From positions 1 to 51,675 of IMG/VR virus record IMGVR_UViG_3300046690_000480: DNA of 51,675 bases. One strand, given 5' to 3'. This document shows positions 37,870 through 45,992 of the stretch, one piece after another. Made by a program: the position numbers and the translations under genes. The stretch is from a virus. The notes under the pieces were generated by a model that saw nothing but the letters and a program-made list of their open reading frames with translations, did not search any database and was not told where the DNA came from. Every line of letters begins with the position of its first letter. The first letter of the stretch is position 1.

Positions 37870-39337
37870 ATGAACATCACTTATGGAAGCGTCTGCTCCG
37901 GCATTGAGGCGGCAACGCTTGCGTGGAAGCCGCTCGGCATGCGCGCCGCCTGGTTCGCCGAGATAGACCCCTTCCCCAGCGCAGTGCTCGCCCACCACTA
38001 CCCGAATACGCCGAACCTTGGCGACATGACCAAACTCGGCGCCCAGGTGCTGGCCGGAAAGATCGCCGCACCGGACGTCCTCGTCGGCGGAACCCCGTGC
38101 CAGGCGTTCAGCGTCCGGCATGCGCGAAGGACTCACCGACCCACGCGGCGCCCTCACCATCAAATATGTGGAGCTTGCAGATGCAGTTGACTATGTTCGC
38201 GCCGGCCAGCGAAAGCCCGCCTGCGTTGTCGTATGGGAAAACGTTCCCGGTGTCCTCAGCGACAAAGGGAACGCCTTCGGATGCTTTCTTGGCGCGCTTG
38301 CTGGGGAAGACTGCGAACTGCAGCCTTCAGGGAAGAAGTGGCCGGACGCTGGTTGTGTGTATGGACCCAAAAGAACAATCGCGTGGAGGGTCTTGGACGC
38401 CCAATATTTCGGCTTGGCCCAACGACGCCGCCGTGTGTTCGTTATCGCAAGTGCTCGAGACGGATTCGATCCCACCGAGGTACTTTTTGAGCGCGACGGC
38501 GTGCGCAGGGATTATGCGCCGCGCCTTGGCGAGGAAGAAAACATTGCCAGCACCATTGCAGGCGGCGCTCGAAAGAGGGGCGGATACAGCACGGACGATA
38601 TCCCTCTGACCGCGCCAACTCTCCGCGCGCAATCACAAAGCAGCCATCGTGCAGACTCCGAAGCATTCATTCCGGTATCGGCTTATGGCGGCGGACGAAC
38701 CAGCGGGGCAATAGAGGTCGCGGCTTGCCTGACCGCAAAAGGGATGCGGATTGATTTTGAAGTTGAGAGCTTCGTGGTGCACGGCACTCAGGATCCCGAT
38801 GTGCGAATCGATCAAACGCACACACTCGGCAGAAACAATGGGATGGAAAATGCCGTGCTTGCTTTCTCATGCAAGGATTACGGCGCGGATGCCGGGGATG
38901 TCGCGCCAACACTGCGCGCCATGAACCACTCGGGAAGCCATGCAAACGGTGGCGGTCAGGTTGCAATCGTCGCATCAGTTTCACCCACCCTCAGATCGGG
39001 GAACATGTGGAATAACAGCAACCCAGTGACCGAGGCTGAAATGCTGGTAGGCGGATCAATGGTTCGGCGCTTGACTCCGCGTGAGTGCGAACGCCTACAA
39101 GGTATGCCGGACGACTACACGCATATCCCTTGGGATGGCTGGCGAAAGCTCGACGCCGACGAGACTCCGGAGCAGTGCATCGCCGACGGCATGGACGTGC
39201 GCCAAGCAAAGAAAAGCAAAGCATGGTACGTGCGAGACGCCGACGGGCCGCGCTACAAGGCGATCGGCAACAGCAAGGCCGTGCCTTGCGTACGCTGGAT
39301 TGGCCGGCGGATTCTGCGGCAGCTTGGCGCTACTTAG
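37870..39337 (+). pseudogene. Cytosine-C5 DNA methyltransferase split by a frameshift
   Basis: The first frame (37870-38190) has the SAM-binding start NITYGSVCSGIEAATLAWKP and the catalytic GGTPCQAFSV. The second (from about 38117 to 39337) continues MREGLTDPRGALTIKY, VVWENVPGVLS, QRRRRVFVIA, a long target-recognition region and a C-terminal RRLTPRECERLQGMPDDYT plus AIGNSKAVP. The join at about 38115 lacks two bases compared with the expected SVAGMREG. The rest is undamaged, so inactivation is recent, or a frameshift restores about 490 residues. The intact enzyme would methylate phage DNA against host restriction. Confidence 0.85.
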
Positions 39338-39584
39338 AAAACAGCTGATATGCCGCTACCTCTGCTCGCGAAATCACGGCAGGCTTTCCAGCGGCGATGA
39401 AGCCATTAATGCATGACCTGGTCGCAGAGATGTTTAAGCGCTGTCCCTGATCTTCCATTTGTTTAAGTACTGTTCTGGATATCAGGTACTTCCCGCATTC
39501 GGAGCAATCAACATCTCTAAACTCCCCTGCCGAATACGTTTCCTTGCCCTTCCCACCACAGATAACGCAAACGTAATTATCCAT
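39330..39584 (-). CDS. Small zinc-ribbon protein
   Basis: An 84-residue protein starting at ATG 39584 (GGAGGTGG upstream). CVICGGKGKETYSAGEFRDVDCSECGKYLISR forms a four-Cys zinc ribbon (CxxC, CxxC), then a helical C-terminus. Reverse to neighbours and overlapping the methyltransferase end by eight bases. Similar N-terminal zinc ribbons occur in small phage and defence proteins, but nothing more can be said. Confidence 0.7.
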   Translation of the reverse strand: MDNYVCVICGGKGKETYSAGEFRDVDCSECGKYLISRTVLKQMEDQGQRLNISATRSCINGFIAAGKPAVISRAEVAAYQLFSK

Positions 39585-39672
39585 AACCACCTCCGTTTGA
39601 CTGATCGCTGAACTGTAGCTGATCCCTCACCACCCTCCACCGCCCGGGCATGCCCCGGCATAGGACGCATAT

Positions 39673-40014
39673 ATGAACAACAATCACGAAGCACTGGCAC
39701 GCAAAGTCGAACAACTCGAAGCATTCCGCGCCGAGGTTCAGGCGATCTGCGAAAGCGGAAAGCATCGGACGATGCACACCCAATCGCAGATGTGCGGGTT
39801 TCTGGATGGGATTCGGTTCAAGGCGATGAAAGCGCGGATTGATCGTCACGACGAGGCTGACAATGCCGCCGCTCTCGCACTGGAGGCCAGGGCGCGCGCC
39901 ATCTACGAAGGCTGGTCGGCGCAATCCGGTTTTGTGCCCTGGGTAGAGAGTGGCAACTCTGCCATGCAGGACGAAGCTCGGGCACAAGCTCGGCGGGCGA
40001 TGGAGATTGCATGA
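39673..40014 (+). CDS. Hypothetical helical phage protein
   Basis: A 113-residue mainly helical protein (LARKVEQLEAFRAEVQAICES, then DRHDEADNAAALALEARARAIYEGWSAQSGFVPWVES). No known domain. Stop overlaps the start of the next gene (ATGATGA), and both are in the rightward early operon. Confidence 0.7.
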   Translation: MNNNHEALARKVEQLEAFRAEVQAICESGKHRTMHTQSQMCGFLDGIRFKAMKARIDRHDEADNAAALALEARARAIYEGWSAQSGFVPWVESGNSAMQDEARAQARRAMEIA

Positions 40015-40748
40015 TGAGCGAAGTAAGCCGGTATTGGGTTAATGGAGACGGTTACCTGTTCGGATGCTCCTCAGCGTGGGAGCCGAAAGACGATGAGTTG
40101 GTGATGTGGCCGGACTTCAAGCGCGTGCAGGACGAGCGTGACGCCCTGCAGCAGCTCCTGAACGCAGCGGATCAGCGGATTGATGAGCAGGCAGGGTTGC
40201 TGCGGCGTTGTGTGAGCTCCGTCCGCGAACAGCATTGTGATCCGGGCGAAGCGGATTTCGACCTTCCTGCAGAGCTTATGGCTGATATCGATGCCCAGCT
40301 TTCCGCCAGTACCGAGCCGGAACAGGATGATGATTGGCACATGAACCCGTGCAAGCAAGGCCACCGGGATGTCGGTGCCTCGGGCGGTGTGGCGGCGTGC
40401 AACCAGTGCGACGAGAAGATCGAGGCCGCGACCACGCAGGAAGCCTTCGAGCGCTGGAACGCTACGCACCTGCCATCGCCGGTCACGGTGGTGATGCCTG
40501 ATCGATCACCAGAGGACTACGCCATTGAGCATGCTGAATACATGGCCGACTCAGCCGACGACGTACTGGCGAAGTTCCAAGCATACGGCTTGGCTCTGCT
40601 GGCAGTCGATGAGGGTGGCGACGACGGCGAAGGCGAGCTGTTTGAGGCAATCGACGCAGCGCGCCAGGACTTGCAGGAATCTTTGGTAGATATGCGTGGC
40701 ATGGTTTACGAGTTCCGCAAGCGCTTCAATCGTTGCACCCCGCAGTAA
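40011..40748 (+). CDS. Phage protein with Lar-like zinc ribbon
   Basis: A 245-residue protein. The N-terminal domain with a coiled coil (about 35-65) is followed at about residues 110-152 by HMNPCKQGHRDVGASGGVAACNQCDEKIEAATTQEAFERWNATH. This has the C..C-x-W/A-C..C and EA..WN pattern of Lar-type restriction alleviation proteins, with a first Cys pair reduced to C..H. The C-terminal part is acidic and helical. λ-family Lar modulates type I restriction; here it is a domain in a larger early protein, so function is inferred only weakly. Confidence 0.7.
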   Translation: MMSEVSRYWVNGDGYLFGCSSAWEPKDDELVMWPDFKRVQDERDALQQLLNAADQRIDEQAGLLRRCVSSVREQHCDPGEADFDLPAELMADIDAQLSASTEPEQDDDWHMNPCKQGHRDVGASGGVAACNQCDEKIEAATTQEAFERWNATHLPSPVTVVMPDRSPEDYAIEHAEYMADSADDVLAKFQAYGLALLAVDEGGDDGEGELFEAIDAARQDLQESLVDMRGMVYEFRKRFNRCTPQ

Positions 40749-40770
40749 CTCCCTCCCCCTTCAAAGTCAG
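40748..40770 (+). repeat. Left 23-bp direct repeat flanking the small membrane gene
   Basis: Matches 41103-41125 at 22 of 23 positions (core CTCCCCCTTCAAAGTCAG). The two copies bracket the reverse-oriented gene at 40767-41045. Confidence 0.85.
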
Positions 40771-41045
40771 ATGAAGACCGAGAGGAATTTAACATTGAAA
40801 AAAACGATGATCAGCGCCGTCAACAAACCAGGTGAGCGCATTACACCAAAAAAGATGTAGAGAAATGGACTTACCAGGCCGATCAGGAAAGGCATCCAGG
40901 CGGGCATTCTTAAAGGAGCAGGGTCAAACAGCGCCCAAGTCGTGAGCCCTAGCCAAATTGCCCAAAAGAAATACATCGTCACGCCATCTACCCGGAAAAA
41001 CGCCCGCTTGAACGTTTGTCCAACCTTATCTGACTCGTTGAGCAT
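40767..41045 (-). CDS. Small membrane protein, inserted cargo gene
   Basis: A 92-residue protein with two or three hydrophobic segments (about 25-42, 50-72 and 73-90 from ATG 41045). It has no signal peptide or catalytic motif. Reverse to the surrounding operon; its stop codon lies within the left of two 23-bp direct repeats. GTG 41054 is an alternative start. The repeats imply it arrived as a unit. Function unknown. Confidence 0.65.
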   Translation of the reverse strand: MLNESDKVGQTFKRAFFRVDGVTMYFFWAIWLGLTTWALFDPAPLRMPAWMPFLIGLVSPFLYIFFGVMRSPGLLTALIIVFFNVKFLSVFI

Positions 41046-41102
41046 CTGGACCACCGCTATAACCGATTCATATCGATAGTAGCCGTCGCTTCAAAAACCT
41101 CT

Positions 41103-41125
41103 ACTCACTCCCCCTTCAAAGTCAG
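41103..41125 (+). repeat. Right 23-bp direct repeat flanking the small membrane gene
   Basis: Partner of 40748-40770, one mismatch. It ends 25 bp before the following rightward gene, in the position of the normal junction between two operon genes. Confidence 0.85.
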
Positions 41126-41149
41126 CCGCTATAGCGGCAAGGAACCGGC

Positions 41150-42016
41150 ATGCCCAGGAAAAACCACCTCATAGTCGACTCCGGCTGCACGCAGGACAAC
41201 GAGCGCTGGTCGCTGTCGGCTTGCGGTCTGAATGAAGATTCCGAAGTCGCATGGGACGGCACCCACCAACGCGAATATGTCAGCTGCAAACGATGCCTGG
41301 CGAAAATGGCCAAGCCGCGGCCGGCGCCGGAGCCACTCCACAAAGAGCGGCCCATTCTTTTCAATGGTGCGATGGTGCGCGCGATTCTGTCCGGCCAGAA
41401 GACGGTCACCCGGCGCCCGATCAAAGGGAATCAGATCCCGAGTCGTAGCAAATCCGATTCCCCCGAACATCAGTGGATCGCCGTGGTTCAAGACCATCCG
41501 CGCTGGGGGTTCGCGGCATTCGGTGCGACTGAGGAGGAATGCGCGGCTGAGCTGGCAATGTACGGGGGTTGCCCGTACGGGCGGCAAGGCGATCGGCTGT
41601 GGGTGCGCGAGACTTTCATCGATCTGCGCGGCACCGGTGTCGAGCATCGCCCAGACCCGGACGGCCCGCTTCAGCGATACGCCTACGCTGCCGACTGTCG
41701 CCAAGGGTCACACAGCGACGAAGCAAGGAAAGACTTCGGCCTGAAGTACAAACCCAGCATTCACATGCCGCGTGCCGCGTGCCGCATCCTGCTGGAGATC
41801 ACAGCCGTCCGCGTCGAGCGGTTGCAGGACATCAGCCGCGCCGATATCCGGGCGGAAGGCCTGCAGTGTCCGCTGGAGCTGGCAAGCGATGACGTTTCAC
41901 CGAATTACCGAGACTGGTACCCAGCGGCTTGGAAGGAGTTGTGGAACTCCACCGGCGGCGACTGGGACGCCAACCCCTGGGTCTGGGTCGTCGAGTTCAA
42001 GCGGGTGACGCCATGA
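41150..42016 (+). CDS. ASCH-like phage protein with N-terminal Cys region
   Basis: A 288-residue protein. Residues 1-60 include CGL.., CKRC and resemble a short zinc-binding element. From about 65 on, HKERPILFNGAMVRAILSGQKTVTRRPIK, GDRLWVRETF and later VERLQDISRADIRAEGL with ELWNSTGGDWDANPWVWVVEFKR form an ASCH/PUA-type fold common in phage proteins often annotated as morphogenetic. The fold binds RNA or nucleotides in relatives. It starts the distal group of the early operon. Confidence 0.82.
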   Translation: MPRKNHLIVDSGCTQDNERWSLSACGLNEDSEVAWDGTHQREYVSCKRCLAKMAKPRPAPEPLHKERPILFNGAMVRAILSGQKTVTRRPIKGNQIPSRSKSDSPEHQWIAVVQDHPRWGFAAFGATEEECAAELAMYGGCPYGRQGDRLWVRETFIDLRGTGVEHRPDPDGPLQRYAYAADCRQGSHSDEARKDFGLKYKPSIHMPRAACRILLEITAVRVERLQDISRADIRAEGLQCPLELASDDVSPNYRDWYPAAWKELWNSTGGDWDANPWVWVVEFKRVTP

Positions 42017-42069
42017 TCTTCGCCCCGCTCTACATGGCCTACCTCATCTACAAGGCGCCGTGGCGATGA
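42013..42069 (+). CDS. 18-residue micro-ORF
   Basis: Reads Met-Ile-Phe-Ala-Pro-Leu-Tyr-Met-Ala-Tyr-Leu-Ile-Tyr-Lys-Ala-Pro-Trp-Arg. It overlaps the previous stop (ATGA) and the next start (ATGA), so it keeps the operon coupled. A hydrophobic, tyrosine-rich peptide. It could be a true peptide or only a translational bridge. Confidence 0.4.
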   Translation: MIFAPLYMAYLIYKAPWR

Positions 42070-42260
42070 GCCGCATGGAAGAAGCACTCATGAGGAAGCC
42101 TGGCTACACGCCATATTGCGGCGCCGACGCTTGCATGGTTTGGGCGAGAACACGATGGAATGGCGAACAATTCCAATGCCAATGCGGCTGGATCAGTTCG
42201 TACGCTCCCGAGCTCATTGCTCAATACAAGGCGCGCTGGCATCCCGAGCGCAAACCATGA
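42066..42260 (+). CDS. Small Cys-rich phage protein
   Basis: A 64-residue protein with YCGADAC (Cys pair) and FQCQCGWISSY (Cys pair), a likely zinc finger, starting at ATG 42066 overlapping the micro-ORF stop. It is coupled to the following DUF2591 gene (ATGA at 42257). Function unknown. Confidence 0.65.
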   Translation: MSRMEEALMRKPGYTPYCGADACMVWARTRWNGEQFQCQCGWISSYAPELIAQYKARWHPERKP

Positions 42261-42574
42261 GCCGCCTGGTCAGCGTCCGCACCGAGGATCTGGCCGGTCC
42301 GGCACTGGAGTGGGCAATCAACGCTATCGAGGGTGATCAGCAGCCCGGCACCGGTCAGATGGATCTCTTCGCACTGCCCGACGCCGAGCAACTGATCACG
42401 AAGTACGGCGTCTGGGTCGACGTTGGTCACCGGCACGCATGGCTGGCCGACATCACCAACGATCCGTTTAACCGGGTCACCGGCGAAACACGAACCATCG
42501 CAGTGTTCCGCGCCGTGATCTTCGCCAAGCGCGGCGGCGCCGTGAAGGTCCCCGCCGAACTGATCCAACAGTAA
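42257..42574 (+). CDS. DUF2591 (NinX-type) phage protein
   Basis: A 105-residue protein beginning SRLVSVRTEDLAGPALEWAINAIEG, the DUF2591 signature, and continuing with a TKYGVWVDVGHRHAWLADI region. DUF2591 proteins are frequent small phage proteins of unknown activity. A second member lies at 42863-43228 in the same operon. Confidence 0.82.
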   Translation: MSRLVSVRTEDLAGPALEWAINAIEGDQQPGTGQMDLFALPDAEQLITKYGVWVDVGHRHAWLADITNDPFNRVTGETRTIAVFRAVIFAKRGGAVKVPAELIQQ

Positions 42575-42576
42575 AC

Positions 42577-42771
42577 CTACAACAACCGCTTCTGTTTCGC
42601 TTCCAAGAGCAGTTCCTTTGCAACTATCCGGGCAATTATCTCAGGTGGAGACCCGCCCACCTGAGCGGGTTTTGAAAGACTTGCAACCCTCACGGTAATA
42701 ATCCCGCCGTCTATGGAATACGAGATTTTATGGGTCTTCCCGTCGAATTCGACTTCTAGCGTTCCACGCAT
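42577..42771 (-). CDS. Small hypothetical protein
   Basis: A 64-residue protein, reverse, with GGGGTGAG before ATG 42771. The N-terminal half is β-rich (GTLEVEFDGKTHKISYSIDGGIITVRVAS) and the C-terminal half helical and Lys-rich. It starts two bases after the DUF2591 stop on the opposite strand. A possible antisense or cargo gene; no family known. Confidence 0.6.
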   Translation of the reverse strand: MRGTLEVEFDGKTHKISYSIDGGIITVRVASLSKPAQVGGSPPEIIARIVAKELLLEAKQKRLL

Positions 42772-42862
42772 TGCTCACCCCGAAACTTTGGTATTGAAAC
42801 CATAACCGTAGACCTTTTTTCAACTCAACAGCCTGCCGGTGTACGGCGGGCGAGGAATTCGT

Positions 42863-43228
42863 ATGCGCGAAAAAGTATCCATCCAAGACCTCGAAGGCGC
42901 CGACCTAGCTCTGTGGGCTGCCCGAGCCCAGGGCGTCGAAGAAAGGAAGGGAATCCAGTTGTACGCCTCCGGCCCATGTCTTTACCGCGATACGGGCCCC
43001 GGCGGCGAGCCCTTCGCTTTTCGGCCGGACTCGCACCTCGGTGAATCGGCGATTCTTATCCAGGAGATGACGCAGGCAGGAATACTGACGCTGTTCGGGC
43101 ACGGCGCGCAGTTCGAGGCCCAGGGATTTGGACACGTCGGATTTACGGGCACGCCTTCTGCGGCGCTGACCCGATGCTACATCGCGTGGAAACTCGGCCA
43201 AGACTTCATGGCCACACCGACCAACTGA
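42863..43228 (+). CDS. Second DUF2591 (NinX-type) phage protein
   Basis: A 121-residue protein starting at ATG 42863 (GAGGAATT upstream) with VSIQDLEGADLALWAARAQGVE, as in DUF2591, then FRPDSHLGESAILIQEMTQAGILTLFGHG. It shares the family with 42257-42574 but is only weakly similar, so these are old paralogues or independent acquisitions. Confidence 0.8.
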   Translation: MREKVSIQDLEGADLALWAARAQGVEERKGIQLYASGPCLYRDTGPGGEPFAFRPDSHLGESAILIQEMTQAGILTLFGHGAQFEAQGFGHVGFTGTPSAALTRCYIAWKLGQDFMATPTN

Positions 43229-43268
43229 TCACCACCTTCTGCCGCCACGCGCGGCATGGAGCATCACA

Positions 43269-43511
43269 ATGGAAACAGAAATCCTCTCTGACGAGGAGCT
43301 GGCCGAACTCACCGGCTACAAGGCCCGCGCCTACCAGCGCCGCTGGCTGATTGATCGCCAGTGGGTCTTCGTCGAAAGCCGTGGTAAGCGCCCGCTAGTG
43401 GGTCGGATGTATGCCCGCATGAAGCTGGGCATGATCAGCCCTACGATTGCCGATCCGAACCCGCCACCGGCTGCGCCGGCATGGACGCCAGACTATTCGC
43501 AGGTGAACTGA
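43269..43511 (+). CDS. DUF4224 protein, probable recombination directionality factor
   Basis: An 80-residue protein. ILSDEELAELTGYKARAYQRRWLIDRQWVFVESRGKRPLVGR is the DUF4224 domain, a small winged-helix-like protein that regularly precedes phage integrases. The stop is one base before the integrase start, so the two are co-translated. It probably binds DNA near attP as an excisionase-type factor (inference from position and basic character). Confidence 0.82.
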   Translation: METEILSDEELAELTGYKARAYQRRWLIDRQWVFVESRGKRPLVGRMYARMKLGMISPTIADPNPPPAAPAWTPDYSQVN

Positions 43512-43512
43512 T

Positions 43513-44562
43513 ATGCGACCCCGCAAGGCCGACACACGCAACCTGCCGCCCCGGATGTACCAGTGGACGCGGACACGTAAAAGCGGAAAGGTCTGGATCT
43601 CCTATTTCTATCTGGACCTCACCGGAAAAGCGATACCGCTGGGCAAAGACCTAGACCAGGCCAGAATCAAATGGGCAGAGCTGGAAGCCAAGGAAAAACC
43701 ACTCGACCTGCGCACGATGAAGGGGATTTTCGATAGGTACATCCGCGACATCGTGCCCAAGAAAGCCCCGCGCACGCAAAAGGACAATATGGCGGAGATC
43801 AAGCAGCTACGGACGATGTTCGATAGCGCACCGATTGACTTGATCACGCCGTCGACGATCGCAGGTTACCGCGACGCCCGATCGGCAAAGGTACGGGCGA
43901 ATCGGGAAATCGCCACCCTTTCCCACATTTTCAACATTGCTCGGGAGTGGGGCCTGACGACAAAGGAAAATCCTTGCCAGGGAGTACGCAAAAACAAAGA
44001 GACACCGAGGGATTACTACGCGAACGACGTGGTTTGGGAGGCGGTTTACAGGAAGGCAGCTCAAGAGCTGAAAGACGCGATGGACCTGGCTTATCTGACC
44101 GGTCAGCGGCCGGCGGATGTGCTGGTCATGAGAGACGATGATATTCAGGGCGGATACCTCACCGTCCAGCAGAACAAGACGCACAAGAAGCTGCGCATCC
44201 AGATGACTGACGGCGGTGAGCTGAACAGTTTGGGGCTACTGATCACAGCAATGGCTGAGCGCAATGCCCAGCACATTTGCAGCTATTTGATCGTAAGCGC
44301 ACGCGGCAAGCGGATGACCGCGAAGATGCTTCGCGACCGATGGGACGACGCCAGAGAAAGAGCCAAGAAAGAGGCTGAAGAAAAAGGCGATGTTCAGCTG
44401 GCGGAGAAAATCGGAGGCTTCCAGTTCAGAGACATCAGACCGAAAGCGGCGTCGGAAATCCTCGATGTCGGCGATGCGAGTCTACTCTTGGGGCACACCA
44501 AAGGAGACATTACCGAACGCGTCTATCGACGAATTGGCGCCATTGCCAAGCCATCGAAATAG
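43513..44562 (+). CDS. int: Integrase, tyrosine recombinase (att-proximal)
   Basis: A 349-residue tyrosine recombinase: N-terminal arm-binding region (1-60), core-binding domain (about 65-150), catalytic domain with Arg199 (TGQRPADVL), Arg309 (RDIRPKAAS), His328 (LLGHTKGDI) and nucleophile Tyr338 (ERVYRR). The usual His of HxxR is Arg306. It lies 124 bp from attR and is the last gene of the rightward operon, so it would be made soon after infection from PL. It inserts the phage into tRNA-Ser(UGA). Confidence 0.94.
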   Translation: MRPRKADTRNLPPRMYQWTRTRKSGKVWISYFYLDLTGKAIPLGKDLDQARIKWAELEAKEKPLDLRTMKGIFDRYIRDIVPKKAPRTQKDNMAEIKQLRTMFDSAPIDLITPSTIAGYRDARSAKVRANREIATLSHIFNIAREWGLTTKENPCQGVRKNKETPRDYYANDVVWEAVYRKAAQELKDAMDLAYLTGQRPADVLVMRDDDIQGGYLTVQQNKTHKKLRIQMTDGGELNSLGLLITAMAERNAQHICSYLIVSARGKRMTAKMLRDRWDDARERAKKEAEEKGDVQLAEKIGGFQFRDIRPKAASEILDVGDASLLLGHTKGDITERVYRRIGAIAKPSK

Positions 44563-44573
44563 CCCCAAAAACC

Positions 44574-44584
44574 GTTACAAAACT
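44574..44584 (+). promoter_or_regulatory. Candidate integrase arm-type site (right)
   Basis: GTTACAAAACT, the core repeated twice near attL (307-317, 329-339), lies 103 bp inside attR just after the integrase stop. Same orientation on the map. Confidence 0.5.
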
Positions 44585-44686
44585 CAAAATCCGCCCCTTG
44601 TAGAATGCGGGCTGTAGAGGTGTCAAAAAATAAACGTATCGTAACGAAAATCGGCTACAAGCCCCGGTTTCATTGGCTTTGAATAT

Positions 44687-44800
44687 CGGTCTTGAAAACC
44701 GTCGACTGTAACAGGTCCATGAGTTCGAATCCCATCGCCTCCGCCATCTTATGTACGACAAAGCCCTGATTATTCAGGGCTTTGTCGTTTCTGGGGGTTG
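44687..44800 (+). repeat. attR: right copy of 114-bp att repeat
   Basis: Begins CGGTCTTGAAAACCG and runs to GGGGGTTG, matching 168-281 with one mismatch. It contains the tRNA-Ser 3' half (no 5' half) and a copy of the terminator hairpin (44760-44783). Chromosomal-side DNA begins at 44801. Confidence 0.93.
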
Positions 44801-44907
44801 AGAATTTCTACGCCCTCCAGAATGTGTTCCATAACTTTTGTGGGCGAGTTCCATAGCTATCCGTGCTTCAGCCACTTTCCCCGGCGTTCTGCCACCTGAA
44901 AAACCAA

Positions 44908-45105
44908 CCGACCTGCTCCCTTCCCTGCTCTTCAAGATCAACGAAAACCAGCTCGCCCTCGAAGCCGCCATCATGGAACTGTCCAACTGGGTCGAGCAGC
45001 GCTGATCGGCCGATGTCGCCGAGAACGTCCGCGGTGCTCTGGACGATCGACAGAAATGAGGAATTCATCAAGATGACCTTGGCTGTCTTGATGAAGCCTG
45101 ACTGA
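44908..45105 (+). pseudogene. Decayed copy of the attL-side gene, relic of a second prophage
   Basis: Matches 437-636 closely: DLLPSLLFKINENQLALEAA and NEEFIKMTLAVLM are preserved. It lacks the normal start, has a TGA after GTC-GAG-CAG-CGC (45003-45005, where the intact copy has GGA) and misses two bases before TGG-ACG, which shifts the frame. Weaker similarity continues leftward to about 44875. It sits 107 bp outside attR, as the intact copy sits 145 bp outside the attL repeat. Confidence 0.88.
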
Positions 45106-45251
45106 CAGCTTTCGGTTAGCAGTCAGGCAAAAATGAAAATATTTGGCCAGCGACGACCGTGTTTGAAATCGACGTTTGTTCTTATTGGAAGTTGTAAACC
45201 AACCACAAGGCTGGGAGGCTAGAGGGAGGTTTACCATAAGGACATGCTGAA

Positions 45252-45992
45252 ATGAGAACACCAAAAGTCCTGGTTACAGGTGCTGCGGGCCAGATCGGTA
45301 GCGCTTTTTGGGCAGCGCAAGACGATAAATCAAATTTGCGTTTAGCCGACATGGACGTCTCAAAACTTCCGGACTCGGCACAGCGTTTCTCTCTCGATAT
45401 CAGGGATCAAGCCAGTTGTCTTGAAGCTTGCGCGGGCATACACACAGTGATTCATCTAGCGGCTGACCCTAACCCGGACGCCGATTTCACCACCTCCCTG
45501 CTCCCGGTGAATATTGTGGGCACCTACAACATGCTATTCGCCGCAAAGGCCCAAGGCTGCAAACGGTTCATATTTGCGAGCAGCGCCCAGGCGATTGAAG
45601 GTTATCCATTGGATGTCCAGATACAGGAATGTATGGCGCCTAGACCGGGCAATCTTTACGGGGTCAGCAAAGCGTTTGGGGAAGCGCTGGCCTCGATGTA
45701 TGCAAACGATGGACACATGACAACCATTGCAGTGCGTATTGCAAACGTCGCCAGATTTCATCAAGGGGAAAGCCACAGTCCCAGGGACGTCGCTGCTTTT
45801 ATCAGTTTCAGGGACGTTGTCACGCTACTTGAAAATTGCGTTGAGGCTGAACTGAGCGGCTTCCATGTTATCCACGGGGTCTCGGATAACAGATACAAGC
45901 GTCTTTCCATTGATAGCACCCGAAAAGTAGTGGGGTACGATCCCCTTGACGACGGATTTGCAATCTTGGAAGGACGCGCTCAACCGGATTGA
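45252..45992 (+). CDS. NAD-dependent epimerase/dehydratase (short-chain, uronate dehydrogenase-like)
   Basis: A 246-residue extended SDR. VLVTGAAGQIGSAFW is the NAD-binding GxxGxxG motif (residues 8-14), HLAADPNPDADF follows, Ser in ASSAQA (about 110-113) and Tyr/Lys in YGVSKAFGE (about 136-140) form the catalytic set. Similar to small uronate dehydrogenase-like or sugar epimerase proteins. ATG 45252 has AAGGAC 14 bases upstream. First intact gene right of the prophage; its end overlaps a truncated regulator. Substrate unknown. Confidence 0.85.
   Translation: MRTPKVLVTGAAGQIGSAFWAAQDDKSNLRLADMDVSKLPDSAQRFSLDIRDQASCLEACAGIHTVIHLAADPNPDADFTTSLLPVNIVGTYNMLFAAKAQGCKRFIFASSAQAIEGYPLDVQIQECMAPRPGNLYGVSKAFGEALASMYANDGHMTTIAVRIANVARFHQGESHSPRDVAAFISFRDVVTLLENCVEAELSGFHVIHGVSDNRYKRLSIDSTRKVVGYDPLDDGFAILEGRAQPD

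Larger units (their letters stand above)
168..44800. mobile_element. Complete temperate prophage, λ-like genome with P2-like contractile tail
   Basis: Bounded by a 114-bp direct repeat at 168-281 and 44687-44800 derived from the tRNA-Ser 3' half. It contains a full functional set: integrase, CI/Cro/CII-like regulators, replication, antiterminator, packaging, head, tail and lysis genes. Late genes run leftward from about 22.9 kb to 1.9 kb and the PL-side genes run rightward to the integrase, so the map is collinear with λ. The head genes follow λ order and the tail genes follow P2 order. It appears intact apart from a frameshifted methyltransferase and one small frameshifted gene, neither expected to be essential. 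The prophage DNA proper lies between the two repeats; one repeat copy is host-derived. Confidence 0.95.
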
